The notes under the pieces are model-generated. The model saw nothing but the letters and a program-made list of their open reading frames with translations. It was not told the origin of the DNA and searched no databases. Both the position numbers and the translations under genes were made by a program. A DNA stretch of 57,877 bases, taken from contig CANLQR010000001.1 in the NCBI GenBank assembly GCA_947492135.1, positions 1 to 57,877 on the forward strand, written 5' to 3'. Shown piece by piece: positions 1-8,514 of this stretch. Within the stretch, counting starts at the first letter, position 1. Every line of letters starts with the position of its first letter. This DNA comes from Deltaproteobacteria bacterium (GTDB lineage Bacteria; Myxococcota_A; Polyangia; Nannocystales; Nannocystaceae).

Positions 1-2
1 AG

Positions 3-203
3 GAAAGCACAGAGACCGGCGCTTCGATCGAGGACTGCAGCCTGCACGCGGACGAAGTGAGCTGCGTGGAGGTCGAGATCTGTCAATGGACGCCTCCGGG
101 CTACTGCAGCGTCAACTGCCCTGTGATCGCCGACGAGGCCGCATGTGCCGAACAGGCCTTCTGCTTTTGGACAGGTGAGGCCTGCGACTTCGGCGGCATA
201 TGA
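3..203 (+). CDS. C-terminal end of a Cys-rich secreted protein (partial)
   Basis: The window opens inside a reading frame that stays open from base 3 to a TGA at 201-203. The 66 visible residues contain eleven cysteines, in short motifs such as CSLHADEVSC and CSVNC, and end CDFGGI. This spacing resembles the disulfide-rich modules of myxobacterial exported proteins. The start and any signal peptide lie to the left of the window, so a function cannot be assigned. A GC-rich hairpin follows the stop. Confidence 0.6.
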   Translation, partial: ESTETGASIEDCSLHADEVSCVEVEICQWTPPGYCSVNCPVIADEAACAEQAFCFWTGEACDFGGI

Positions 204-213
204 TAGTGCCCTT

Positions 214-231
214 GCGGCCCGGTCGGGCCGC
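214..231 (+). terminator. GC-rich hairpin after the partial gene
   Basis: Two perfectly complementary 8-base arms (gcggcccg and cgggccgc) are separated by 2 bases, 10 bases after the TGA at 203. There is no T-run, as is common in high-GC genomes, so this is a terminator-like hairpin and not a classical intrinsic terminator. Confidence 0.45.
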
Positions 232-455
232 CCACACGATCGTCCTGCTCGAACCCCACCTGGTCGCCGCCGAGTGTTCCACGTCCAGTCCGACGTTGCC
301 CAACACCGGCCCTCGCGGCGAGTGCTGTTGTCGCGACGAGCCTCCAGTGCGCAGCGCGACTTCGCGCGATGAAGGCCTGGCGCGAGCGCTGAGCTTCGGC
401 TGGACCGTCCAGGTTTCGATTGCGCTCCTGGAGCGCATGGCCGTCCCTGCAGCCC

Positions 456-2534
456 ATGCGTCGCAGCTCCTTTGCATTCCTCCGCTCGTCCGCGGGTCTT
501 GTCCTGCTCCCCACGGTGTTCTCCACCGGCTGCCCCGGCGACGACACCAGCCAGACCGGGACCAACGCCGACAGCTCGTCGACGTCCGACAGCGAAACCG
601 ATCCTTCGGGGAGTCCGACCAGCAACCCGACGAGCAACACGGAGAGTGCCACCGAGAGTTCGTCGAGCGATCCGACAACGGTGACGATGACCGACCCGAG
701 CGCCGATTCGTCGTCGAGCACCGATCCGACCGCCGAGTCGTCGAGCACCGATCCGACCGCCGAGTCGTCGAGCACCGACCCGACCGCCGAGTCGTCGTCG
801 TCCGGCGGAGACACCTGTGGCAACGACGTGATCGATGGCGGCGAAGACTGCGAAGGCGATGACCTCGGCGGCGCCGATTGCACGACCATCAACGGTGGCT
901 TCGACGGTGGCACGCTCGCATGTGCCGCCGACTGCGCCTTCGATACCAGCGCGTGCTTCATGATGAACTGCGGCAACGACACGGTCGAAGGCAACGAGAT
1001 CTGCGATGGGACCGACGTTCCGTCGGACTGCGTGTCCGAGGGCTTCCCGCTCGGCGGCAACCTCGGCTGCCTGGACAACTGCAGCGACTTCGATACGTCG
1101 CCGTGCGTGACCAGCTGCGTCGAGGAGGACATCGGCGGCGCAGTGGGCCCGGCCGTGACCTCGGGCAACACCATGGGCGACGACAACGACCTCGATGCCA
1201 GCTGTGGTGGCGCTGGCGGCAACGATCACGTCATTTCGTTCACCGCGCCCGAGGCCAACACCTTCACGTTCGACACCTTCGGCTCGGACTACGACAGCAA
1301 GCTGAGCCTGTACAGTGATTGCGACCAGGGTAGCGAGCTGGCGTGCAACGACGACGCCGGAGGCACCGCGCAGTCGGTAGTGGTGCTCGACCTGAGCGCA
1401 GGTCAGACCGTACTCATCGTCGTCGACGGCTACAACGGCGCTATCGGCAACTGGGTCCTCAACATCTCGTCGCCGGTGTGCGGTGACGACCTCGCGAGCA
1501 ATGGTGAGACCTGCGACGGTGACGACCTCGTCGGCGCAGACTGCACGACGTTCGACTTTGATGGCGGCGCGCTCGCTTGCCTCGATGACTGCAGCGACTA
1601 CGACACATCGGGCTGCACGACCTGCGGCAACGATATCCTGGAGGCTGGCGAGGCCTGCGACCTCCTCGACCTCAACGGCGTCACCTGCGGCGACCTCGGC
1701 TTCCCCGGCGGTACGCCGACGTGTGCGGCCGACTGTAGCGGGGTCACGTCTGTCGGGTGCTTGGGCCAGGTGACGCAGCAGTTCTGCTCGCAGCCGGGGA
1801 CCGCGATTCTCGACAACCAAACCGTGTCCACCGACATCGTCGTCGCCGGCCTTTCCGGAGCCGTGACCGACGTCAACGTGTCCGTGAACATCACTCACAC
1901 CTGGGTTTCGGACATGAACACCGACGTGCAGCACGTCCCGACCGCCCAAGGCTCCAACCTGTTCAGCGGCCAGTGTGGCTCGGGCGACAATGTCGCGGCG
2001 AACTTCGACCAGGGCGGCGCAGGGTTCGCGTGCAGCGGTGCCAACCCGGCCATCTCTGGCACGATGGCCCCGGAGGCGCCGGGTAACCTCGACACGCTCG
2101 CCGCGGCGGTCGGAGACGGCAACGGCACCTGGCGGCTGTCGATCGCCGACATCGCCGGCGGCGATCAGGGCACCGTCAACGAGTGGTGCGTCGAGATCAC
2201 GACGGCGTCCAACAACCCGTGCCCCGGCAACGGCGTCTTTGTGAACGACTACTGCTGGTACGCTTCCAACGTGTGCGACAGCGCGGTGGATCGCTGCGCG
2301 GCCGAGGGCCTGATCGGCGTCGACGGCTACATCCCCGTGGGGTGGGACCAGGCGACGCTGGACAGCGTCGCCGCCGGGCTCGGGCTGGCCGCAACCGGCG
2401 ATGTCGGCTGCTGCGTCGAATTCGGTTGGATCGAAAACGGCGGCCTGAGCACCCACAACTTCGGCCCGCAGTTCTACAACTGGTCGGGTTGCTACGACGT
2501 TTTCCCAACGCTCAAGGCCTGCCAAGCGCCGTGA
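456..2534 (+). CDS. Cys-rich repeat lipoprotein with PPC-like and P/Homo B-like domains
   Basis: A 692-residue protein, probably an outer-surface lipoprotein. I chose the ATG at 456 over the upstream TTG because it opens directly onto a signal peptide (RR, hydrophobic core, STGC with the lipid Cys near residue 26). A Ser/Thr/Asp-rich linker fills residues 30-115 and includes three 9-residue repeats (TDPTAESSS). Disulfide repeats of the CGNDxxxxGExCDG type follow at about 120-220, with two more at about 345-435. Between them, residues 224-338 look like a bacterial pre-peptidase C-terminal (PPC) domain. Residues 438-583 match the P/Homo B proprotein-convertase fold (ITHTWVSDMNTDV, GTWRLSIADIAGGDQGT). 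The last 100 residues are Cys-rich and unrecognised. No catalytic protease domain is present, so a binding or adhesion role is more likely than proteolysis; that is inference. Confidence 0.85.
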   Translation: MRRSSFAFLRSSAGLVLLPTVFSTGCPGDDTSQTGTNADSSSTSDSETDPSGSPTSNPTSNTESATESSSSDPTTVTMTDPSADSSSSTDPTAESSSTDPTAESSSTDPTAESSSSGGDTCGNDVIDGGEDCEGDDLGGADCTTINGGFDGGTLACAADCAFDTSACFMMNCGNDTVEGNEICDGTDVPSDCVSEGFPLGGNLGCLDNCSDFDTSPCVTSCVEEDIGGAVGPAVTSGNTMGDDNDLDASCGGAGGNDHVISFTAPEANTFTFDTFGSDYDSKLSLYSDCDQGSELACNDDAGGTAQSVVVLDLSAGQTVLIVVDGYNGAIGNWVLNISSPVCGDDLASNGETCDGDDLVGADCTTFDFDGGALACLDDCSDYDTSGCTTCGNDILEAGEACDLLDLNGVTCGDLGFPGGTPTCAADCSGVTSVGCLGQVTQQFCSQPGTAILDNQTVSTDIVVAGLSGAVTDVNVSVNITHTWVSDMNTDVQHVPTAQGSNLFSGQCGSGDNVAANFDQGGAGFACSGANPAISGTMAPEAPGNLDTLAAAVGDGNGTWRLSIADIAGGDQGTVNEWCVEITTASNNPCPGNGVFVNDYCWYASNVCDSAVDRCAAEGLIGVDGYIPVGWDQATLDSVAAGLGLAATGDVGCCVEFGWIENGGLSTHNFGPQFYNWSGCYDVFPTLKACQAP
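720..800 (+). repeat. Three tandem 27-bp units in a lipoprotein linker
   Basis: Three consecutive 27-bp units encode TDPTAESSS-type nonapeptides. Units one and two are identical and the third differs slightly. They lie in the flexible linker between the lipid anchor and the first disulfide repeat, where a change in copy number would only change the stalk length. Confidence 0.9.
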
Positions 2535-2540
2535 CAGCTC

Positions 2541-2557
2541 GGCGGACACCGTCCGCC
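2541..2557 (+). terminator. Hairpin after the lipoprotein gene
   Basis: Perfect 7-base arms (ggcggac and gtccgcc) with a 3-base loop start 7 bases after the TGA at 2534. There is no T-run. It is well placed to end transcription before the methylase gene. Confidence 0.45.
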
Positions 2558-2664
2558 TGACTCCGATCGGGGGTGCGTTCACGGCCAAAGCGCCAGCGAG
2601 CGCGCCCCCGACGATCGCACCGACCGACCGTGACCTCGACGAAGCCTGCTACGATGCACAGCGG

Positions 2665-5600
2665 GTGGACCGTCCGCGCCAGCGTTCCGCACGCGTGACG
2701 CCGACGTTGCGGGCGGACCTCACGAACACTCTGGCGGACTCGATGCTCGAGGCGCTGACGATCCTGCTGGCAGGGTTCGCGGCGGCGGCCCAGCGCGATT
2801 GCGATGAGCGGCTGCAGGACGCGCTCGGGCAGGACGACGAGCAGGTCTCCAGCGGGCTGCTGACCGTCTTGCTGCGGTTGGTGTTCCTGCTGCATGCGGA
2901 GGACCGCGGGCTCATGCCGATGGTGCACGCGGGTGACGCCAAGCACCTGGGTGCCCACGCGTTGTTCGAGCAGTTGCAGGCAGAGCACGCGGCGTCTCCG
3001 GAGACGATGGAGCGCCGGTTTGGCGCGTACCCGCGGCTGGTCGCGCTGTTTCGGGCGGTTCTTTTCGATTCTCAGCAGTATCCGTTTCTAGAGGGTTCGC
3101 CGCCCCAGCCAGGTGGGTCGGGTGTGCCCTCGGTGAGTGACGACACGATTCATCGTGTGCTCGAGAAGCTGCTGATGCCGGGCGGGCAACGCACGAGCTA
3201 TCGAGCCCTGGAGGTCGAGCAGCTCGGCCGAGTGTACGAGGCGCTGATGGGCTTTGTCGTTCGGCAGGTGGCGAGCCCGAGCGTGTGCCTGCGCGGCGCG
3301 AAGCTCTGGGTTGGCGCGCGCGAGGTCCTGGACCTCGAGGCCGGGCAGCGCGCGGCGTGGCTCGAAGAGCGCGGGTTGTCCAAAGCGAGCGCGCGGAAGA
3401 TCGCGTCGGCGCTGGGGTCGACCACGACGCAAAGCGAGGTGTTGGCGGTGTTGCAGAGGTTCGCGCTGGCGCGGACTCCGACGGCGCAACCGGGGACGTT
3501 CGTGATCCAGCCGGGGCAACACCGACGGCGGACCGGCTCGCACTACACGCCGCGGTCGTTGTCGGAGCCGATCGTGCGGCGGACGTTGGAGCCGCTGATC
3601 GCCGCGATGGGACCGCAGCCGGGATCCGCGGCGCTGCTGAGGTTGAAGGTTTGCGATCCAGCGATGGGGTCGGGTGCATTCTTGTTGGCCGCTTGCCGGT
3701 TCCTGGGCGACCAGGTGGCCGCTGCGTGGACGCGGGAAAGGGGGCCCGGGCCGCCTGCCGCGGGGCCCGACGAGGCGGTGTCGCAGGCGCGTCGCCTGGT
3801 CGCGCAAAGGTGCCTGTACGGGGTCGACAAGGATCCGCTCGCCGTGAACCTCGCGAAGCTGTCGCTGTGGTTGGAGACCCTGGCAAGCGATGAGCCGTTC
3901 ACGTTCGTGGATCACGCGCTCAAGTGCGGAGACTCGTTGGTCGGACTCTCTGCGGCGCAGATCGAGCGGTTCGAGTGGACGCCGGATCCGTGCGGCGAGA
4001 CCACCTCGGGCGGACGGCCACTGACCCCGTGCGCTGGCGTGATCGAGGACGCGTTGCTGCAGGCGTGCGTGGCTCGCAGGAAGTTGCACGAACTTGCGGA
4101 GGTGACTGCGGGTCCGGTCGCGATCGTCGGCGTCAAGGCGCGGCTGCAAGACGACGCGCAGCGGGTGATCGAGCGGGCGCGGGTGATCGGGGATGTGCTG
4201 CTCGGGGCGTTCTTCGCGAAGGACCACGCCAAGGCGCGGCTGGTGGAAGCGGGGGTTCGGCGAGAGGCCGTGCACCGGTGGCTGATGCCCGGCGGTGCGG
4301 CGGCGGTGCCCGTGGAACTCACGCGGTGGGTGCAGCAGGTTCGCGCGTCACAGCGGCCGTTTCATTGGGAACTCGAGTTTCCCGAGGTGTTCTGGGATGA
4401 ACGCGAGGAGCCGACCAATGGCGATCGCGTGAACCCGGGCGCCCGAATGGACGCGGTGATCGGGAACCCGCCGTTCATGGGCAAGAACGCAATCCTCGCC
4501 GCGTGCGGGCCGCTTGCACTCGAATGGCTGCAGACGGTGCATCCCGGCGCGCATGGCAACGCAGACTACTCCGCTCACTTTTTCCGACGGGCCCACTGGC
4601 TGATCGGCGCGCATGGGACGCTCGGGCTCATTGCGACCAACACCATCGCGCAAGGAGATACGCGGGCGACCGGACTGCAGTACCTCGTGCAGCAAGGCCA
4701 TGTGATCTTCGACGCGAACCCGAGCATGAAGTGGCCCGGTGAGGCGAATGTGAGCGTCTCGGTCGTGCACACGGCGAAGGGGATGCAGCTCGCGGGGATG
4801 CAGCTCGCGGGGCAGCGGGTCGCGGTGGTGAACTCGCGGTTGCTGCCGTTGCCCGAACGCGCCGACCCGGTGGCGTTGAGGGAGAACGCGCATCGGAGCT
4901 TTCAGGGATCGATCATACTGGGCCTGGGGTTCGTGCTCACGCCCCCACAGCGTGACGCTCTGGTGCGCGCCAACCCGCGCAACGCCGAGCGCCTCTTCCG
5001 GTATCTCGGCGGCGAGGCGCTGAACACGAGCCCGACCCAGGCGTCCGATCGGTACGTCATCAGCTTTGGTCCGATGTCGCTGGTCGAGGCCGAGACCTGG
5101 CCGGAGCTGCTGGCGATCGTGCGGCGCACGGTCAAGCCAGCGCGCGACCGGCTGCGCGACAATACGGATGGACGGCGGAGGCGACAGTACTGGTGGCAGT
5201 TCGGGCGGTGGACGCCGGCCTTGTACGCCGCGCTCGAGCCGCTGCAACGGTGCTTGGTCAACTCGCTCCACTCCAAGCATCTTTGCCTCGCCTTTGCGCC
5301 GACCGACGGGATCTTCTCGCACGCGCTCAACGTGTTCGCGCTCGACGGTGACGCTCACTTTGCGGTGTTGCAGTCGCGCGTCCACGAGCATTGGGCACGT
5401 CTGCTCGGCTCGTCCATGCGCAATGATCTCCGCTACACGGCGTCCAACGGCTTCGAGACGTTCGCTTTTCCCCGTGACCTCGCCCCGCTCGCGGCCATCG
5501 GAGCGCGCCTCGACACCGCGCGGGCAGCCTACATGCGCGCCACGGACCAGGGCTTGACCAAGACCTACAACGCGCTCAAATCCGCGACCGTCGACGACCC

Positions 5601-5847
5601 TCGCATCGTCGAGCTCCGCGAGCTGCACCGGGAGCTCGACCGCGAGGTGCTCGCCGCGTACGGGTGGTCTGACGTCCACGTCCCGCACTTCCAAGAACCC
5701 ACCACCGGCGCCGAAAGGACCGCGTCGCAAGCCTTCGAGGACGAGGTCATCGACCGGCTCTTCGCGCTCAACGCCGAGCGCGCTGCCCAAGAGCAACGTG
5801 GGGGCCAGGGCACGGCGAGCGACCGCGGACCCAAGCCCGAGCCATGA
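2665..5847 (+). CDS. Eco57I-family adenine-specific DNA methylase, probably N-terminally shortened
   Basis: A 1060-residue protein from a GTG start. The middle carries N6-adenine methyltransferase motifs: the SAM-binding motif CDPAMGSGAFLLAA at about residue 331, GVDKDPLAVNLAKLSLW about 60 residues later, and the catalytic NPPF (VIGNPPFMGKN) at about residue 600. The opening region contains LLTVLLRLVFLLHAEDRGL, which in the Eco57I-like restriction-modification family (as I recall it) normally lies a few hundred residues into the protein, after a region that may include the nuclease. Here only about 70 residues precede it. The frame stays open upstream to the previous gene but shows no good start or family-like sequence, so a 5' deletion is likely. 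No restriction, BREX or DISARM partner gene flanks it. It may be an orphan methylase or a decaying type IIG enzyme. A 15-bp tandem duplication lies at 4780-4809. Confidence 0.8.
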   Translation: MDRPRQRSARVTPTLRADLTNTLADSMLEALTILLAGFAAAAQRDCDERLQDALGQDDEQVSSGLLTVLLRLVFLLHAEDRGLMPMVHAGDAKHLGAHALFEQLQAEHAASPETMERRFGAYPRLVALFRAVLFDSQQYPFLEGSPPQPGGSGVPSVSDDTIHRVLEKLLMPGGQRTSYRALEVEQLGRVYEALMGFVVRQVASPSVCLRGAKLWVGAREVLDLEAGQRAAWLEERGLSKASARKIASALGSTTTQSEVLAVLQRFALARTPTAQPGTFVIQPGQHRRRTGSHYTPRSLSEPIVRRTLEPLIAAMGPQPGSAALLRLKVCDPAMGSGAFLLAACRFLGDQVAAAWTRERGPGPPAAGPDEAVSQARRLVAQRCLYGVDKDPLAVNLAKLSLWLETLASDEPFTFVDHALKCGDSLVGLSAAQIERFEWTPDPCGETTSGGRPLTPCAGVIEDALLQACVARRKLHELAEVTAGPVAIVGVKARLQDDAQRVIERARVIGDVLLGAFFAKDHAKARLVEAGVRREAVHRWLMPGGAAAVPVELTRWVQQVRASQRPFHWELEFPEVFWDEREEPTNGDRVNPGARMDAVIGNPPFMGKNAILAACGPLALEWLQTVHPGAHGNADYSAHFFRRAHWLIGAHGTLGLIATNTIAQGDTRATGLQYLVQQGHVIFDANPSMKWPGEANVSVSVVHTAKGMQLAGMQLAGQRVAVVNSRLLPLPERADPVALRENAHRSFQGSIILGLGFVLTPPQRDALVRANPRNAERLFRYLGGEALNTSPTQASDRYVISFGPMSLVEAETWPELLAIVRRTVKPARDRLRDNTDGRRRRQYWWQFGRWTPALYAALEPLQRCLVNSLHSKHLCLAFAPTDGIFSHALNVFALDGDAHFAVLQSRVHEHWARLLGSSMRNDLRYTASNGFETFAFPRDLAPLAAIGARLDTARAAYMRATDQGLTKTYNALKSATVDDPRIVELRELHRELDREVLAAYGWSDVHVPHFQEPTTGAERTASQAFEDEVIDRLFALNAERAAQEQRGGQGTASDRGPKPEP
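4780..4809 (+). repeat. 15-bp in-frame tandem duplication inside the methylase gene
   Basis: The 15-mer gggatgcagctcgcg occurs twice back to back and duplicates the residues GMQLA. It falls in the loop after the VSVSVVHTAK strand, downstream of the NPPF motif. It keeps frame and looks like a slippage event. Confidence 0.85.
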
Positions 5848-5890
5848 GCGCGGCCTTCACGGCGTCGGCGAACGCAGGTAGGGTTTACCC

Positions 5891-7060
5891 ATGCCACGAA
5901 TCTCGCGTCGTGCCGCACCCTGGCGGATCCTCGTGCTCGCGTCGGTCGGCCTGGGCTGCGGCGTCAAGTCCGACAGCGAAGGGACGGGGTTCGGCAGCGA
6001 AGCCGCCGACACCGGCTCGGGTGCCGGCGAGCCCGGGGCGCCGTGTCAGGTGGACACCGATTGCGTCGGCGGCGGAGGGTGTCTGCCGCCCAGCTTTTTC
6101 CCGGACGGCGATCGCGTCTGCGGACCGCCGTGCATGGTGGTCGAAGACTGCGCTGAGCTAGCCGCAGCCGACTACGCGTTCGAGGTTGGGCTGGCCAGTC
6201 CCGGCCCCGATGGCAACAACCTGTGGAACTCGAGCGTGCTCTCGCGCGGCAGGGCCTGTGACGCCGGGCATTGCCAGTTCTTGTGCCCCGAGTACGGCGC
6301 CGTCGTGTATGGCGACGACGACGTTGCGGCCGGCTGCGCGTGCTTGCCCCACTTCAAGTTCGATCAAGCGACCAGTCAGTGTGTCTGGGACGAAGAGGTC
6401 CCGTGCTCGATCCTCGAGCGAACGGATCGACCCAACCCCTGCAACCCCTGCAACAGCGAAGAACTCTACGAAGGCTGCTCGACCGGGCGGTTCCAGTGCG
6501 TGCCGTACACCCCGAGCTTTGCGGGCTACTGCGTCGAGTGGGCCGCGTCCGGCGAGGCTGATCTGTGCGCGATGGGGATCCTCGGCTACGACTGTGATGC
6601 CGCGTGCTATTCGAACTGCGCCCGGGCCGAGTGCACCGAAGAGTTCTGCAACGTCGACATCGAGGGCTGTCACGCGTCCTGCTGCGTGCAGACCGACACC
6701 CCGATCGAAGGCGAGGGCTGCGGCGACACCGGCGGCGACCCCGACGATGGCGAGAACACGCCGGCGCTGTGTACCGACGCGATGGACAACGACGGCGACG
6801 GATACACCGATTGCCACCCGAGCTTCCCGGACTTCGGGTGCTGCGGCGTCGGGATCTGCGGTTGTCTCGGCCCCTGCACTGGCCAAGGCAGCTGCCTGGG
6901 CGGCCAGACCGAGAACTCCGAGGCGACGTGCACCGACGAGCTGGACAACGATGGTGACGGCACCATCGACTGCGACGCGAGCTTCCCCGACTCCGACTGC
7001 TGCGGCGTCGGCTCGTGCCCTTGCACCGGCGCGTGTGAGGGCGTTGGCAGCTGTGTGTGA
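5891..7060 (+). CDS. Cys-rich putative lipoprotein with repeated DNDGDG motifs
   Basis: A 389-residue exported protein. Its N-terminus (basic residues, hydrophobic core, VGLGCGV) is a plausible though imperfect lipoprotein signal. The middle is cysteine-rich without a family I recognise. The C-terminal part holds two related units, at about residues 295-340 and 345-389, each of the form CTDxxDNDGDGxxDCxxSFPDxxCCGVG followed by a Cys/Gly tail. The DNDGDG segments look like Ca2+-binding loops, and such C-D-DND-DG-DC modules are common in myxobacterial surface proteins. A purine-rich stretch (aggtaggg) precedes the ATG. It converges with the 7199-8179 gene across a minisatellite. Function unknown. 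Confidence 0.8.
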   Translation: MPRISRRAAPWRILVLASVGLGCGVKSDSEGTGFGSEAADTGSGAGEPGAPCQVDTDCVGGGGCLPPSFFPDGDRVCGPPCMVVEDCAELAAADYAFEVGLASPGPDGNNLWNSSVLSRGRACDAGHCQFLCPEYGAVVYGDDDVAAGCACLPHFKFDQATSQCVWDEEVPCSILERTDRPNPCNPCNSEELYEGCSTGRFQCVPYTPSFAGYCVEWAASGEADLCAMGILGYDCDAACYSNCARAECTEEFCNVDIEGCHASCCVQTDTPIEGEGCGDTGGDPDDGENTPALCTDAMDNDGDGYTDCHPSFPDFGCCGVGICGCLGPCTGQGSCLGGQTENSEATCTDELDNDGDGTIDCDASFPDSDCCGVGSCPCTGACEGVGSCV

Positions 7061-7090
7061 CGCGCTGCGCGCGTCACCAGGCTATTTGGA

Positions 7091-7234
7091 CTCGCCGGAC
7101 TCGCCGGACTATTCGGTCTCGCCGGACTCGCCGGACTCGCCGGACTCGCCGGACTCGCCGGACTCGCCGGACTCGCCGGACTCGCCGGACTCGCCGGACT
7201 ATTCGGTCTCGCCGGACTCGCCGGGCTCGACGGG
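7091..7234. repeat. 9-bp minisatellite between convergent genes
   Basis: Sixteen contiguous 9-bp units. Twelve are ctcgccgga, two are ctattcggt (7109-7117 and 7199-7207), and the last two are near-variants. The variant at 7199-7207 read on the minus strand gives ACC GAA TAG, the stop codon of the minus-strand lipoprotein. The repeat therefore encodes the last SGE/TE residues of that protein and continues about 110 bp past its stop. All units share frame, so the track would encode a Ser-Gly-Glu tail if the stop variant reverted. Confidence 0.95.
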
Positions 7235-8179
7235 CACGATTCGCGGCAGCTCTACCGAGGCCCAGATCGCATCGCACGTCGCGGGGCCTTCCTCGCCGCA
7301 GTACGGCACATGGTCGGTGTGTGCGAGCTGCGTGATCAGGATCGTGCTGGTGTCGGCCGCAGCCTTGGGGATCAGCACCGCCGCCAGCGCCCAGGTGTCG
7401 TTGTTGGGCGGGGCGATGACCCCGGTGTAGTCGGCGGCGCAGTCGGGGTCCTCCCCGCACGTCGGGAAATCCGAGTTGATGAAGGTGTGGACGATCCCGA
7501 CCGCGCCGGGGGCGGAGTCGACCGATGCCGGCGCGAGCTGGAAGTTGACGGTGGCGACCGAGACCTCGACCGGCTGCTGGCCCAGGCTGAACGAATCGCC
7601 CGGCCACGGGTTGGTGATCGCCACCCGCGGCTGGCTGTCGGCGAACCAGAAGAACCGGCGCTTGGACGCCTCGACGTTGTCGTACATCGTCCCATCGGAG
7701 AGCTGAAGATGGGCGGCGAGGCGGTGGCCCCCAGGTGTTGCGTCGGCGGGGATCGTCACGGTGACGCCCGCCTTGGCGTTGCCCTCGCTGATCGTCGTCG
7801 CGACCACGCCGTCGATCGTGAGCACGACCTGACCCGCACCGCGGACGTTGGTCGGGTCGATGGCCGGATCGACGATCTGGAAGTTGTCGACCTGGATGGT
7901 CACGGAGAGTTGGGTGGTGGCGCCACCGGGGGTCCAGCTCGCGCTCTCCTCGTTGGAGGGCGACTCGATCTTCAGCGTGGGAATTCCGCCGTCAGAACAT
8001 TGCTCGACGAGGCAGACCTGCTCGGGCAGGGCACACGGCGAATCGATCGCGCAGGGGATCGGCTCGGGCTCCCCGGTCGTGGAGCTACCGCTGCTGCTGT
8101 CGCCGTCGGCGGTGCTCTCGCCGCCGCACGCAAGGAACGGGAAAATCGCTACAACGCAGGCGGCGCGGAAGGAGGGCAT
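7199..8179 (-). CDS. Putative lipoprotein, function unknown
   Basis: A 326-residue protein starting at the ATG complementary to 8177-8179. That start places a signal peptide (MPSFRAACVVAIFPFLAC) directly at the N-terminus; an upstream in-frame start would add 14 residues before it. After the Cys comes a Ser/Thr/Gly/Glu linker, then a short Cys-rich segment (CALPEQVCLVEQC). The remainder is predicted beta-rich and contains two similar stretches (about residues 60-170 and 180-300). The phrases TIQVDNFQIVDPA and SVATVNFQLAPASV occur in comparable positions, suggesting duplicated Ig-like domains. The C-terminus is built from the minisatellite (PGESGETE). No enzyme motif seen. Confidence 0.75.
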   Translation of the reverse strand: MPSFRAACVVAIFPFLACGGESTADGDSSSGSSTTGEPEPIPCAIDSPCALPEQVCLVEQCSDGGIPTLKIESPSNEESASWTPGGATTQLSVTIQVDNFQIVDPAIDPTNVRGAGQVVLTIDGVVATTISEGNAKAGVTVTIPADATPGGHRLAAHLQLSDGTMYDNVEASKRRFFWFADSQPRVAITNPWPGDSFSLGQQPVEVSVATVNFQLAPASVDSAPGAVGIVHTFINSDFPTCGEDPDCAADYTGVIAPPNNDTWALAAVLIPKAAADTSTILITQLAHTDHVPYCGEEGPATCDAIWASVELPRIVPVEPGESGETE

Positions 8180-8451
8180 ACCTCGATGATAGGGGCAAGG
8201 CCGCGGATCGTCACGCGTCACCGTGGATCGGGCGCGCAGGCGGCCGGCACGCGCTTTTCGAGTCGCCGTCCACGACGCGCGTCACCCCGCGCGCTCGCCG
8301 AAATCATCGCGTTTACACGTCGACGAGACCGTCACCGGTGGCGATGGTGGCCTTGATCGGGTCGCCGAGCGATCTGGCAGGCGGTGCCGACCACCGAGGA
8401 CTTTCGGAGGTTTCTCAACCGCTCGGGGCATCGCGGTCGGATTTCGTGCGG
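8180..8451. other. Intergenic region, presumed promoter of the 7199-8179 gene
   Basis: About 270 bases lie upstream of the minus-strand lipoprotein and beyond the hairpin of the next minus gene. I see no convincing reading frame, RNA or repeat here. It must hold the lipoprotein promoter, but no clear -35/-10 pair stands out. Confidence 0.4.
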
Positions 8452-8481
8452 TCACGCTCGCGGACTGATCCGCGAGCGTGA
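8452..8481 (-). terminator. Perfect 13-bp stem hairpin after the 8515-10098 gene
   Basis: Arms 8452-8464 and 8469-8481 are exactly complementary over 13 bases with a 4-base loop (ctga). The hairpin lies 33 bases past the minus-strand stop at 8515. It is the strongest hairpin I found by eye in the window. No T-run follows. Confidence 0.65.
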
Positions 8482-8514
8482 TGTCGGATCAAAGCGGTCG
8501 CCTTCAAGCGTCGA

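Noticed and set aside
101-1222. Antisense frames over the lipoprotein, methylase and kinase genes
   Set aside because: High third-position GC makes long antisense frames common here. They show no domains and use codons inverted from the real genes.
2665-5847. Start of a defence island (BREX or DISARM)
   Set aside because: Only one methylase is present. The flanking genes on both sides are lipoproteins and there is no ATPase, phosphatase, helicase or nuclease partner.
7091-7234. CRISPR-like array
   Set aside because: The units are 9 bp, contiguous and without spacers, so this is a minisatellite.
7057-7430. Arg/Ser-Pro-Asp-rich open frames across the repeat on both strands
   Set aside because: They arise because a 9-bp repeat has no stop in several frames, and their composition is repeat-driven.
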